Positions 45,587 to 57,489 are shown, counted from the first letter of the stretch. The stretch: DNA of 64,000 nt from Bufo bufo (GCF_905171765.1 NC_053392.1:39259114-39323113); one strand, 5' to 3'. Program-made: numbers and translations. The notes: generated by a model not told the origin, from the letters alone.

Positions 45587-46206
45587 CTTAGTGTCTCCAA
45601 AGTCTGAGAGCCATACATATTGGGCATCGTCGCGTGCGTAAAAGTCGTCGCTATAAAAATAACTTTTGCCCAAACGCCTCGGATGAACGGTGTTAAAAAT
45701 ATAAAATAAAAACGGTGCCAAAACACCCATTTTTGGGCAAAATTTCCATTTGAATCCTTTTTGCCGGTAATAAAGCAAGGGTTAACAGCCAAACAAAACT
45801 CAATATTTATGGCCCTGATTCTGTAGTTTGCAGAAACACCCCATATGTGGTCGTAAATGGCTATATAGCCGCACGGCAGGGCATAGAACGAAGGGAACTC
45901 CATATGGTTTCTGGAAGGCAGATTTTGATGGACAGTTTTTTTTTTGACACCATGTCCCATTAGAAGCCCCCCCTGATGTAGCCTAGACTAGAAACTCCAA
46001 AAAAGTGACCCCATCTAAGAAACTACACCCCTCAAGGTATTCAAAAGTTACTTTACAAACTATGTTAACCCTTTAGGTGTTCCACAAAACTAAATAGCGA
46101 ATGTAGAAACAATTTTAGAATTTAATTTTTTTGTTACATTGCCTCATAAAGAGTAATATAGAGCAACCAAAAATCGAATTTACCCCTAAAATAGTCCCAA
46201 AACAAC

Positions 46207-46985
46207 AACCACCTTATCCCGTAGTTTCCTAGATGGGGTCACTTTTATGGAATTTCTACTCTAGGGGTGCATCAGGGGGCTTGAAAGGGTACATGGTGTC
46301 AATAAACCAGTCCTGCAAAATCTGCCTTCCAAAAACCATATGACATTCCCCTTCTTCTATGTCCTGCCGTTTAGCCCAACAGTAGTTTACGACCACATAT
46401 GGGGTGTTTTTGCAAACTACAGAATCAGGGCAACCCATTTTGAGTGTTGTTTGGCAGTTAACCCTTGTTTTACTCCTGGAAAAAATTGATTATATTGGAA
46501 ACTTTTCCAAAAAATAGAAATTTCAAAATTGTTTCTCCATCTGCCATTAACTCTTGTGGAACACCTAAAGGGTTAACAAAGTTTGTAAACCCAGTTTTGA
46601 ATACCTTGAGGGGTGTATTTTCTTAGATGGAGTCACTTTTTTGAAATTTCTATTCTAGGGGTGCAACAGGGGGCTTCAAATGGGACATGGTATAAACAAA
46701 ACCAGTTCTGCCAAATCTGCCTTCCAAAACCCATATGGTGTTCCCCTCCTTCTATGTGCTCCCGTTCGGCCAAACAGTAGTTTACGACCACATATGGGGT
46801 GTTTTTGCAAACTACAGAATCAGGGCAACCCATTTTGAGTGTTGTTTGGCAGTTAACCCTTGTTTTAAAAAAATTGATTATATTGGAAAATTTTCCAAAA
46901 AATAGAAATCTCAAAATTGTTTCTCCATCTGCCATTAACTCTTGTGGAAGACCTAAAGGGTTAATAAAGTTTGAAAAAACAGTTT
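46207..46985. repeat. Tandem duplication in the piggyBac right arm
   Basis: Two direct copies about 394 bp apart (TCACTTTTATGGAATTTCTA versus TCACTTTTTTGAAATTTCTA, and GACCACATATGGGGTGTTTT in both). A third, inverted copy lies at about 45700-46060. The minus frames at 46256-46438 and 46633-46935 translate to the same short peptide because of the duplication and are not genes. Confidence 0.8.
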
Positions 46986-47644
46986 TGAATACCTTGAGGG
47001 GTGTAGTTTCTAGAATGGGGTCATTTTTGGGAGGTTTCTATTATCTAAGCCTCACAAAGTGACTTCAAACCTGAACTGGTCCATAAAAAGTGGGATTTTG
47101 AAGATTTCAGAAAATTTCAAAATTTGCTTCTAAACTTCTAAGCCTTGTAACATCCCCAAAAAATAAAATATCATTCCCAAAATGCTACAAACATGAAGTA
47201 GACATATGGGGAATGTAAAATCATCACAATTTTTGGGGGTATTACTATGTATTACAGAAGTAGAGAAACTGAAACTTTGAAATTTGCTAATTTTTCAAAA
47301 TTTTTGGTAAAAATTGTATTTTTTTTATGCAAAAAAATTAACTTTTTTGACCCAATTTTAGCAGTGACATGAAGTACAATATGTGACGAAAAAACAATCT
47401 CAGAACGGCCTGGGTAAGTCAAAGCGTTTTAAAGTTATGAGCACTTAAAGTGACACTGGTCAGATTTCCAAAAAATGGCCAAGTCCTTAAGGTGAAAATG
47501 AGCCCGGTCCTTAAGGGGTTAAGGGGGTGGGGTGCTGTAGATGTCACTGTTATAGTGGATAGTGTTGATATCTTTTAACGACACACACAAAGATTAAATG
47601 AAATAGATTAAATATACCCGAGCGAAGCCGGGTCCTTCAGCTAG

Positions 47645-48722
47645 TGTGATTATAAAATGGAGTCAGAAAGGGCAAAAATAACAAACAATTAGTACTCACT
47701 TCCAGTCTCTGCTCCTCCATGCTAGAAATAGATTGGACTGCCCGCTCATCAAGTCACTGACTGAGGTAGGTCACCGATGCGGCCATCATTGGTTGAGTCC
47801 TACCAAGTCGTTTCCAGCCCATTGGGCCCGTAAAGAAGAAATAGAGAGCAGTGGGAACCACAGCAGCAGAGGAGGATCGGAAATGGTTATGGTTTCTTAT
47901 TTTTGAAGTTATCGCATCAGTATACCCATTTAAGGACTTCACCATAAACAAAATATAGCGAGGACAAGGCAGCGATAAACCAGCAGGCCAAGTCATCCCC
48001 TTACAAAGTGGAACCAGAAGATGTAAAAGACAATTACATTCACATCTGGAAGTCTGACACAGGTCTGATAAGATCTAAGTGCCTCATGGATTTCATGTTT
48101 GATGGCCCCGGGCTATGTATACTGGACGAGTTTCACTGGATCTGACACAGCACCAAAAAAACATAAAAAGCAGCAACTATAGTTCATGACATATCAGTGC
48201 TCTAATTACTTAGATCTCGTTAGTTAGCGAGCAACCTAGTGTATGCCATTTCATATATTGCAGGTGGGCGTCCAAGTCCCACAGATCACATCTCATGTTA
48301 TTGAGATGGAAGAGATCATTTTAATTTTCATCCGATATCTAAATTCTGTCATGAAACAGAGATAACTTGACCTCCGATGTGCTCAGGGTTTAGTCAAAAA
48401 CACAGAGTTGGTTTATTCATCCTGGGTCCTGGTGGTTTTAGTTCACCGTATAACACAATACATCAGGAGACGATCCATGTCATATTAAATCAGAAACATA
48501 CGAGGTCCGGTGAGGAACCATATACTTCTATTATAATAAGCCTTTGTGAACATGAAGCTGACTGGTGATTGAGATTGCTGGGATTCCTGCTGTGAGAGGG
48601 GAAACAGTAAATAACCTATTTCTGGGGGGCTGATGCCAGTCCCTACACATTCCCTTTGAGAAGATATTTTCTTCTATTTTTTTGTTTCCGGCAGAGGTTA
48701 TTGTGCCCGTACAATCCCGTAC
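47645..48722. other. SCARA5 intron, no feature recognised
   Basis: No exon or known repeat recognised. Confidence 0.4.
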
Positions 48723-49166
48723 AAAAGGGGTTGTCTCATCTGAGACATTGGAGGCAGATCGCTAGGATCTTCCACTAATGTCAGATATCTGCAGATCCCA
48801 CCTCTGGGACCCACACCTATTTCGAAAATGGGACCTCGAAGTGAGCTGATGCACATTCATGGCCACCCTCCATGCATTTTAATGGAACTGCCAAAAATAG
48901 CCGAGCACTTGCCCGGCTATCTCCGGTGTTCCCATAAAAGTGAATGGAGCCATGGCTGCGCTTGCGCAGTGCTTTCTCCATTAATTTCTATTGTACTTCC
49001 GAAAATAGCCAAGCACGCCTGCGTGTGCATGCTCCTTCACTTTCGGGGAACCCTTTCTAGAGATACCGGTAAGCGCAGGTCTCAGAGTTGGGACCCACAC
49101 CTGACTTTGGTGGCATATCTTAGAGACATGCCATCAAAGTCCCAGATGACACAATACCCTTTAAAG
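48723..49166. mobile_element. MITE with AAAAGGGGTTGTCTCATC ends
   Basis: Left end AAAAGGGGTTGTCTCATCTG; right end the complement of AAAGGGTATTGTGTCATCTG. The interior is GC-rich with TGCGCTTGCGCAGTG and repeated AAAATAGCC(G/A)AGCAC tracts. No coding sequence. Confidence 0.65.
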
Positions 49167-50080
49167 AGTAGCATCTTCTATATTTTAACTTGACTATTAT
49201 TCCAAAAAAGTTTTAACAGTATATACGAGTATCAGATCTAAGGTACACAGAGGATAAGGGGATGGAGATTTAGTGAAAAAACACACAAATCACCAGATCT
49301 GGTTGATACCATACAACACCTCTACACGCCGGACACTTGTTCTCCCACTCTTCCTTCTCCATGTAGGACAGAAGGGTGTTGTGGTCATATAGTTGGCTGT
49401 TCCTCACTTGTTTGCTATTGGCGTGGGCTGCTTTGTCTCATAAATGCAGTTCTGGCCACTGAGACCCTCACCTATGTTAAGACTATGGGTCCCCTGACAC
49501 CTATCCTTCTTGATGCGGTAGCCATCGGTCACATGATTAGGGTGGAGAAAGAATGGTTACGGTGGCCATGAATGTCACTCCCACAGAACTGAATGGAGAC
49601 AGTTGGTCATATGGTCACCATGCAACTACCTATCCATTCTCTCTCTGTTTGGACAGGGGTCGGGCATTTCTCATAAACATCCAAGATGGGAATACATCTT
49701 AAAGGTCCAGATGGGACTTATCTGTGGTGGAAAATGCTCTGTCATATCCGCTGCATGAGTTACTTGCAGATTTGCAGTGGACTTCCATGGTGGAAATCAG
49801 CAGCATAAATGTATAGGCTGTGGATTTCAAATTCTCACTGCAGGTCAACATACACTGCATTTTTTTTTCTTTTTTAGGAAGCATACGGATGTGATTTCCT
49901 AATATCTCATCTACATTTCTGGTAGAGTAAAACTTGTGTGCAGCAAATCAGCAGTCATTTTAGTCCTGTGTTGTCATACCCTTAAGATGATGTTGGATTC
50001 TCTTACCTCCAGGGCTCAGGGTTTTCATCCAGCTTTAAATCTGAAGACTTTTAAGTAATTGGCATAAGACAATGACCTAC
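49167..50080. other. SCARA5 intron, no feature recognised
   Basis: Intron sequence immediately downstream (in transcript sense) of the stalk exon. No repeats recognised. Confidence 0.4.
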
Positions 50081-50755
50081 CTCTAAGTATTGTGATGTTC
50101 TTTAAGGCTATTGAGTGTTCCCAGTCTTTCAACCGGAGATCTTCGGTCACGTTATTGATAAGAGCCATCTCATGCTTGAGCTGCTGTTCCATCACTATAT
50201 GAAGAAGCCTTGTTTGTCTGGTGTCTTCAGATACATTAGTTATGAGACCCTGAAGTTCCTGTATCCTTGAATGATGGATGCCTATATCATAGGAATAGGT
50301 CCCATTTACAGCATTTAAGGTGAGCATCAATTCACCTATCTGCTCATTAAGTCCTTCAACTTTAGCGGTCAATGTCTTCAGCATCGAGTCATGGCGACTC
50401 CATACATATTGACTGCTGTTAACTTTTGTGGCTAATTTATAGATGTCTAAATTGTGAGAGTCGCTGATCTGGTTTACGCGAACACCAAGATTTGAGACCA
50501 TGGTGTCTGCCTTTGAGGCCATGTCTTGGACCCCATTGAGGTTCTGCTCAAGTTTCTGCAGTGATTCAGTCAACTGAAACAAGGAGTCTGTATGGTTCTG
50601 GAAGAGGTCCTGCAGCTTCCAGATATGGTCCATGAAGTCTCCCTTGAAGCTGAGCTGCATGAGCTTAAACTGGAGATCCCTGTAGCTCTCATTCAGACGA
50701 TTGACATTGCTGGTTAGCACCTTTAGATCTTCTGGGGCACTTTGAGGTCTTGATA
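50081..50755 (-). CDS. SCARA5: SCARA5 extracellular stalk exon
   Basis: A 675-bp exon with acceptor TTTTATTTCAG and donor TTAGAG/GTAGGT, phase 1 at both ends, encoding 225 residues. It starts SRPQSAPEDLKVLTSNVNRL and includes NVSEDTRQTRLLHIVMEQQL, HEMALINNVTEDLRLKDWEH and SIALKNITILR near its end. These match the SCARA5 stalk closely, including the nearly invariant EDLRLKDWEHSIAL stretch. Heptad-like hydrophobic spacing suggests a coiled-coil trimer, and several N-X-S/T sites (NES, NHT, NSS, NGT, NVS, NVT, NIT) predict N-glycosylation. SCARA5 is a type II membrane receptor for L-ferritin and other ligands. The membrane anchor should lie in the next upstream exon, not found up to 64000. No stop or frameshift is visible. 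Confidence 0.95.
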
Positions 50756-50939
50756 CTGAAATAAAAACATAGGTATGAACAGCAATGAAGAACAGTTTAT
50801 ACACAAGTATTATTATAATACAGAGCTCCAAATCCCCTGCTTAGACATAGCGCTACATGATGAATTCATGCTTAATTCATATTTAACCCATCAAAAAAGG
50901 GAAAAAAATATGATGTAATATGATTACAAAGCAATTCTA

Positions 50940-52428
50940 CAGTGCCTTGCAAAAGTATTCACCACCCTTGACTTTTTTCGTGTTTTGTTACATTACAGAT
51001 GGATCAGAACACAATAGTCTAAGTTGGTGAAGTGAAATGAGAAAAATATATAAATAAAACTATTGTTTAGAAACAGAAAACAGAAAATTGGCATGTGAGT
51101 ATGTATTCACCCCCTTTGTTAGGAAGCCCATCAAAAGCTGTGGTGCAACCAATTACCTTCAGAAGTCACATAATTAGTGAAATGATGTCCACCTGTGTGC
51201 AATCTAAGTGTCACATGATTTGTCATTACATATACACACCTTTTTTTGAAAGGCCCCAGAGGCTGCAACACCTAAGCAAGAGGCATCACTAACCAAACAC
51301 TGCCATGAAGACCAAGGAACTCTCCAAACAAGTAAGGGACAATGTTGTTGAGAAGTACGAGTCAGGGTTAGGTTATAAAAAAATATCCCCAGGAGCACCA
51401 TAAAATGTATTATAGATCATGGCACAACAGCAAACCTGCCAAGAGACGGCCGCCCACCAAAACTCACGGACCGGGCAAGGAGGGCATTAATCAGAGAGGC
51501 AGCACAGAGACCTATAAGCTGTACGCTCCATAGAGTTGGGCTTTATGGCAGAGTGGCCAGAAGAAAGCCATCACTTTCAGCTAAAAACAAAAAGGCACGT
51601 TGTGAGTTTGCAAAAAGGCATGTGGGAGACTCCCAAAGTGTATGGAGGAAGGTGCTCTGGTCTGATGAGACTAAAATTCAACTTTTCCACCATCAAAGAA
51701 ACGCTATGTCTGGCGCAAACCCAACACATCACATCAGCCAAAGAACACCATCCCCACAGTGAGACATGGTGGTAGCAGCATCATGCTGGGGGGACTGGGA
51801 AACTGCTCAGAGTTGAGGGAAAGATGGATGGTGCTAAATACAGGGATATTCTTGAGCAAAACCTGTCCCACTCTGTGCGTGATCTGAGGCTAGGACAGAG
51901 GTTCACCTTCCAGCAGGACAATGACCCCAGACACACCGCTAAAGCAACACTTGGGTGGTTTAAGGGGAAACATGTAAATGTGTTGGAATGGCCGAGTCAC
52001 AGCGCAGATCTCAATCCAATAGAAAATCTGTGGTCAGACGTAAAGATTGCTGTTCACAAGCGCAAATCATCCAACTTGAAGGAGCTGGAGACGTTTTGCA
52101 AGGAGGAATGGGCAAAAATCCCAGTGGTAAGATGTGGCAAGCTCATAGAGACTTACCCAAAGCGACTTGGAGCTGTGATTGCCGCAAAAAGCGGCTCTAC
52201 AAGTATTGACTTTAGGGGGGTGAATAGTTTTGCACATTGACTTTTTCTGTTATTTTGTCCTATTTGTTGTTTGCTTCACAATAAAAAAATATATATATCT
52301 TCAAAGTTGTGGGCATGTTCTGTAAATTACATGATGCAAATCCTCAAACAATCCATGTTAATTCCAGGTTGTGAGGCACCAAAAACACGAAAAAAGTCAA
52401 GGGGGGTGAATACGTTTTCAAGGCACTG
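50940..52428 (+). mobile_element. Tc1/mariner element C
   Basis: Inverted ends CAGTGCCTTGCAAAAGTATT and the complement of CAGTGCCTTGAAAACGTATT, flanked by TA (50938-50939 and 52429-52430). It is 1489 bp, close to full length, about 180 bp upstream (in SCARA5 sense) of the stalk exon. Confidence 0.92.
51302..52206 (+). pseudogene. Tc1-like transposase of element C, broken
   Basis: Starts near 51306 with MKTKELSKQVRDNVVEKYES. The N-terminal DNA-binding part has a stop and frame change around 51400. The middle (51553-51762) retains VLWSDETKI with the first catalytic Asp. The C-terminal part (51824-52240) retains FQQDNDPRHTA and NPIENLWSDVK, where the usual SPDLNPIE reads SADLNPIE. Stops near 51765 and 51815 separate the two catalytic halves. 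Not functional. Confidence 0.85.
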
Positions 52429-52739
52429 TATATAGAGGACATTTTTTGAACCTCACAAGTAAGTGATAGTGCCACACAGAATGTGATCCCAAAATATTAC
52501 TGCCAGATAGTGCCCCCAAAAATTGTAATAGTAATAGTGTCCCATACAGAAAAAGTGCCCTCCTTGGGTCTCCACACATTAATAGTGCCTCATTAGCAGA
52601 TGGGCTCCTGCGAGATGTGAGGTTGCAGCGCGAGCAGACGAAATTTTTATCCACTGAAATGCCCCTTTTTCAGACCACGCCCACTTTGTACAGAGCCCCA
52701 CCCCCTTTCAAGCAGTGCTCCATCCCCTCAATGCACTTT

Positions 52740-52930
52740 GGGTGTCGGGGCTGTGCCTAGTGCTGCAGAATTTCTACACCATATACAGGTACAGTCCATG
52801 AAGGGCTGCTTTCCGTGACAAACTTTGGTTGACAAAGGCTCAGGATGGGCCGAAACGAGCCCTATACATAACGGTCTATGTGGAAAAAATAAAACATATA
52901 GCTTGAAGAAGGAGTGCTGAGATTTCTGTT
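52740..52930 (+). mobile_element. Hammerhead-bearing short repeat
   Basis: Contains a hammerhead-like core, AATAAA at about 52888, and then GGAGTGCTGAGATTTCTGTT. The last tract resembles GGAGTGCTGCCTCAATCTAT at about 56411 and GGAAGTGGTGCGGAATTTCT at about 56655, which suggests a conserved 3' end in all three copies. Confidence 0.5.
52829..52860 (+). ncRNA. Degenerate hammerhead-like motif
   Basis: TTGACAA (52829-52835), an extra A, stem II GGCTC/GGGCC (52837-52841 with 52847-52851, one G-T pair), then GAAAC. Relative to CTGANGA it has T for C3 and A for G8, the same two changes as the motif at 56577. These changes should abolish cleavage. Confidence 0.4.
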
Positions 52931-52934
52931 CCCT

Positions 52935-54250
52935 AGAACAAATACAGACATCAGACCAGTCCCACAGAATAAACACAGACCCCTAAATAAATACAGACCC
53001 AAAGACTCAAACAAATACAGAACCCTGAATAATTATGGACCCTAGAATAAACACAGATATTAGACTAGTCCGACTGAATAAATACAGACATCAGAACAGA
53101 CCCCCTGAATTCAGACCCCGGACCAGTCCCACCGATTAAATACAGACATCAGACCAGTCCCACAGAATAAACACAGACCCCCCTAAATAAATACAGACCC
53201 TGAGCCTTAAACAAATACAGAGCCCTGAATAATTATGGGCCCCTAGAACAAAGATATTAGACTAGTCCGACTGAATAAATACAGACATGAGACCAGACCC
53301 CATGAATTCAGACCCCAGATCAGACCCTCTGAATAAATACAGACATCAGACCAGTCCACCTAAATAAATACAGACATCAGAGCAGACCCCCTGAATAAAT
53401 ACAGACCCCAGACCAGTCCCCCTGAATAAATACAGACATCAGTCCAGTCCCCCTGATAAACCACTAAATAAGTACAGACCCCAAGTCTCAAACAAATACA
53501 GAGCCCTGAATAATTATGGGTCCTAGAATAAACACAGATATTAGACTAGTCCAATTGAATAAATACAGACATCAGACCAGACCCCCTGAATTCAGACCCT
53601 AGACCAGTCCACCTGAATAAATACAGACATCAGAGCAGACCCCCTGAATAAATACAGGGCCCCTAGAACAAAGATATTAGACTAGTCCGACTGAATAAAT
53701 ACAGACATGATACCAGACCCCCTGAATTCAGACCCCAGACCAGACCCCCTGAATAAATACAGATCCTGAGCCTTAAACAAACACAGAGACCTGAATAATT
53801 ATGGGCCCTAGAATAAACACAGATATTAGACTAGTCCAATTGAATAAATACAGACCCCAGACAAGTCCACCTAAATAAATACAGACATCAGAATAGACCC
53901 CTTCCATTGAATAAATACAGACATCAGACCAGTTTCCCTGATAAATCACTGATTTAGTACAGACCCCAAGTCTCAAACAAACACAGAGCCCTGAATAATT
54001 ATGGGCCCTAGAATAAACACAGATATTAGACTAGTCCGACTGAATAAATACAGTCATCAGACCAGACCCCCTGAATAAATACAGACATCAGAACAGACCC
54101 CCTGAATAAATACAGACATCAGAACAGACCCCCTGAATAAATACAGACATCAGACCAGGAGTCTTAAACAAATACAAGCCCCTGAATAATTATGGGCCCT
54201 AAAAAAATACAGACGCCAAACTAATCAGACTGAATAAATACAGACATCAG
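52935..54250. repeat. 31-bp minisatellite, first block
   Basis: About 40 irregular units close to GAATAAATACAGACATCAGA followed by CCAGTCCCCCT. A longer sub-pattern with CCTAGAATAAACACAGATAT and TTAAACAAATACAG recurs every 250-500 bp, suggesting duplication of larger blocks. Confidence 0.92.
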
Positions 54251-54254
54251 ATTA

Positions 54255-54534
54255 TGAGTCTTAAAGGGGCCATCCCATGAAGGGAAAGTTTCCTTTCAGG
54301 GGGCGCGTCCTCTCCCTATAAAAGCTTATATCAGTAAATCTGGCTGGTGGTAGCTGAAAGATGAAACTGGGCATGTGCGTCCATCTGAGTGATGTTGCTG
54401 AGAAGGACAGAGAAGTAAGGAAAAGAACAAACAGCAGGTGGCACTATACAGATAGACTTTATTGAATAGCTCAGTGGCTGTACTAAATTTTTAATTACAT
54501 GCAATTACAAATATATTCAGATCCAGGTGCTGGT
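54255..54534 (-). mobile_element. SINE-like or MITE-like insert, copy 1
   Basis: Interrupts the 31-bp array. About 190 bp of it is an inverted match to 62050-62230 (AACAAACAGCAGGTGGC, AATTACATGCAATTAC, ATTCAGATCCAGGTGCT). The left end reads AAAGGGGCCATCCCATGAAG, an AAAGGG-type MITE end. Class uncertain. Confidence 0.55.
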
Positions 54535-54980
54535 TTGAAAAATATATATACCAATTTAAACAAACATAGACCCCTGAATAAATATGCAAATACAGACATC
54601 ATACCAATCACACGCAATAAATACAGACCAGACCCCCTGAAAAGAATACAGACCCCCCAGACCAGGCACTTTTAAACAAATACAGACCCCTGCACAAATT
54701 CAGACCCCAGACCAGGCACTGAATAAATATAGGACCCAGAACAAATACAGACATCAGACCAGACCCCCTGTAAAATACAGGCCCCAGACCAGATGCTCTA
54801 AATACAGACCCCAGAATCAAGACCTCATAATAGACCCTATAAGAAGAGAGCCTTGAAAAACATGTTTCCTGAATAAATGCAGACCCCCCAAACCAGACTC
54901 CCTATAGAAGTACAAACCCTACAGACCCCAGACCATGCACACCAAATAAATCCAGACCCTTTAAATACAGCATACTGAAG
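54535..54980. repeat. 31-bp minisatellite, second block
   Basis: Continuation of the array at 52935-54250, more degenerate (CCCCAGACCAG and AATAAATACAGAC units). Confidence 0.85.
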
Positions 54981-56300
54981 TTCTGAGATTCTATTCCAGT
55001 AAATATTGTACAATATGATCTTAGAATGAGAACACGGTTCACCAGAGAAGCTGGACACCTTCTGGATGGTGTGCTGTCCTTCACATGATGTTAAGTTACT
55101 GAACCCGTGATACTGAACTCATTATTTTCCCAATCAATAACGCATCATGGAGTGCGAACATCCAAGGTTACTATTTCTACTTTGTTGTGGAGCCAAAGGG
55201 GTTAGGTTATTTAAGTTGAGATAGAAAAACACTGAAGAAAGGCCCCAAATTCCTCAATAACATGTCTTACCGAATATGAAGCAGGAATCACATGTTGGCG
55301 AGCCTGGCCGGGCTCCAGATACAATTAATGTATATCTTCTGTGAAATATGATGAAATTTGTACTAGAGTCGTTTCCAAGTTCCACTGATTTATTTTGACA
55401 TATTTTTGCATGATCTGCTATGTGCGGCCAGCATCTTATCCTCTGTAGGACAGATTATCCACAAGAGTAATATAGAAGTCAATTGTATCTGTCAGTTCTC
55501 AATGGCTATAAAATTACTCAAAGTATTCTCTAAAAGGTCTGATCCCAGCAGGTCATGGGTCCCAGTGATGGAGCAAAACTCCCCTAATGACCATTTTGGA
55601 TGACCATGCTTCTTCTACACATCTAACTATACCCAGGATGAGATGTTGCCTCCAAACTCAAAGAAGTGTTGGATGTAAGCCCCATCCGCCCTCATCTTGA
55701 TAATCATTGGGCATATTCTGATGGGCAGCCCACTAGACACTCGCATCTCCCCAGGTCAACTGTTCACTGTGCCATTATTGGTCCTGGATAGCAGTTGGAG
55801 TGTGTTTTCTCCATAGAGTATTCCATTGTCTATGATCATCTGCTCTGATGAATCACTTGTCAAGGGCCCTCTAGAAACCAGTATATGATTTGAGTTTTTT
55901 GGTAGACCTATAAAGCTTCAAGACAGTTGGGCACCTGCTTTACCTTCTGTTAGCTTCAGCCAACAGCTGACTCCAATTATTTCACCTACTGATCACCCAC
56001 AATGCTCTGCTCTAAGATGATGATGAGGAAGATGCATAGTCCACCTTCATGCTACAAGTTTGGATTGGCCACAAGCTTAGTTTGGCTATGTCCACTTTCC
56101 TCATGGGTGGCACTAAAAGTCATTTGGCTCCACCTCTCTACACATACCTCAAGAAACAAGGAAACAGTAACCCAAGAGTCATACCAATAACCAAAAGGGA
56201 GCTCCAAGGCAAATGCAGAGCTGCCATGTCAGAACCATAGTCTGAAGCTCATAGACCTTGCAGACTTTATATACACCCATTATTTAGTAAGATTTTCAAA
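54981..56300. other. Intronic sequence, no feature recognised
   Basis: Upstream of the stalk exon in SCARA5 sense, where the transmembrane exon could lie. I found no frame with a membrane segment matching SCARA5. Confidence 0.4.
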
Positions 56301-56432
56301 GAAGTGTACATAGACAGATAGCTAGATAGATAAAGAGAAGGCCTCATTGTGTTGGGCTGAAACATTGCGAGTTGGGTGAATAAAGCGGTCCACCTATTTC
56401 TCACCATTATGGAGTGCTGCCTCAATCTATTT
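56301..56432 (+). ncRNA. Hammerhead-like relic in a GATA-flanked repeat
   Basis: AAGAGAA (56333-56339), a GGCCT/GGGCT stem with G-T pairs (56340-56344 with 56354-56358), then GAAAC (56359-56363), AATAAA at 56379-56384 and GGAGTGCTGC at about 56411. Flanked on both sides by GATA microsatellite. The core is altered at the first two bases and at G8. Confidence 0.35.
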
Positions 56433-56544
56433 CTTTGGATAGATAGATAGATAGATATATAGAAAAAAGGCAACAGGAGCCGCACTGCGAAAAACAATGT
56501 CAGCGGAGTGCAAGCGGCTATGAAGGCGGTCCCCCTCCAAAGCA

Positions 56545-56685
56545 TATACCAAAAAGAAATTCCGCAGACTGACTGCTTGAGAAAGATCCCAGAGAGAAGG
56601 ATCGAAACGTTGCTGTCTGGTAAATAAAGTACTATTTTTTCATTTTACGCTTTGGAAGTGGTGCGGAATTTCTTTTTGGTAGATA
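56545..56685 (+). ncRNA. Hammerhead-like relic with inverted flanks
   Basis: TTGAGAA (56577-56583), an extra A, stem II GATCC/GGATC (56585-56589 with 56599-56603), GAAA (56604-56607), CGTT, then AATAAA at 56623-56628. Stem I partly pairs (GCTG...TCTG with CAGA...CTGC). The outer sequences ACCAAAAAGAAATTCCGCA (about 56548) and TGCGGAATTTCTTTTTGGT (about 56662) are exact inverted partners, so the whole unit is a hairpin. Confidence 0.45.
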
Positions 56686-56699
56686 GATAGATACAGAAA

Positions 56700-57470
56700 A
56701 ATTAAAAAAAGGAAGCAAAAAAAAAGTGCTTTCCTCCTGGGGAAACTAAACCCAGTCTGGCCACATTCCTGCTCCTCGTGGGCGGTACTAACATACTTTG
56801 TGTTACTCCTCTCCAAAGGAACCTCATCAAGTAACTAAGGAAGAGTGTGCCCAAAGTAATTTCGTCCTGCCGAATATAAAAGAGGAATTTGCGAATCAGA
56901 GCCAGAAATAACTGAGCCAGCGCTAGTCTATTTTCGGCGGTCCCATAGAAATGAATGGAGGGCGGCTGTGCATGCGCAGTGCGCCCTCCGTTCATTTCCC
57001 CGCTCAGTTCTCATTGTAGGTGGGAATACCCCTTTAACTTACAGAGATGGATAATGGGATTTGTTTTGGACGGTCACTGGGCTCAATAACACAAGGACGT
57101 GTCGAAGAACGAACGGGGCCAAGGAAAAGTCATTAAGACCTACAAACGGATTTGGAAAGTAAGGAAAGTTGGAAACAAACTCATCATATGGCAGAGTTGA
57201 GAGAAACATCACAGCTCTACACTGACTGAAGTGTCTCAAGCCCCAGGAAGCCCAAGGAGGCACCAACGATGGTGGAGGAAGGACACCCAGTACTTCATGC
57301 TGCTCTGCAAAAAAATTTGCAAGTAAATATCCACTTTGATCATCAATATAGTTTGTCAGTCTGTACAGGTCTGGCATTCTGTTCTGAATAATTTCTTAAA
57401 ATATCTTTAGAGACCAGAACTTCTTATTCTGACTTGGAGCTCCAAAAATCTCAGCATAGACACAGTTAAA
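56700..57470. other. Intronic sequence, minor repeats
   Basis: A MITE-type end TGGGAATACCCCTTTAA occurs near 57022. No coding exon recognised. Confidence 0.35.
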
Positions 57471-57489
57471 AAACAAATCTGGTGTCACT

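Larger units (their letters stand above)
42504..47518 (+). mobile_element. Complete autonomous piggyBac element
   Basis: Flanked by TTAA on both sides (42500-42503 and 47519-47522). The ends are CCCCTTAAGGAC and its exact complement. A subterminal AGTCCTTAAGGACACAGG repeats the end motif on the left, and CCTTAAGGTGAAAATGAG does so on the right. One transposase gene is inside. The 2.1 kb to the right of the gene is noncoding and contains a hAT MITE and several related direct and inverted segments of about 400 bp. Ends, target site and gene are all intact, so this copy may be capable of movement. Confidence 0.92.
41534..47644 (+). mobile_element. Helitron, nonautonomous, carrying a piggyBac element
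   Basis: The 5' end TCTAATATATAAAGCTGAGT is preceded by A (41533). The 3' end has the hairpin ACCCGAGCGAAGCCGGGT about 11 nt before the terminal CTAG (47641-47644), and T follows. These are the TC...CTRR ends, 3' hairpin and A/T insertion site of Helitrons. No Rep/helicase gene is present, so it depends on an autonomous relative. Without the 5-kb piggyBac insert it is about 1.1 kb. It contains several units of a GGGGGTGGGGTGCTGTGGAG-type repeat on both sides of the piggyBac insertion. Confidence 0.85.

Noticed and set aside
46256..46935. Two minus-strand frames sharing MGCPDSVVCKNTPYVVVNYC
   Set aside because: A tandem duplication of noncoding piggyBac sequence explains the shared peptide.
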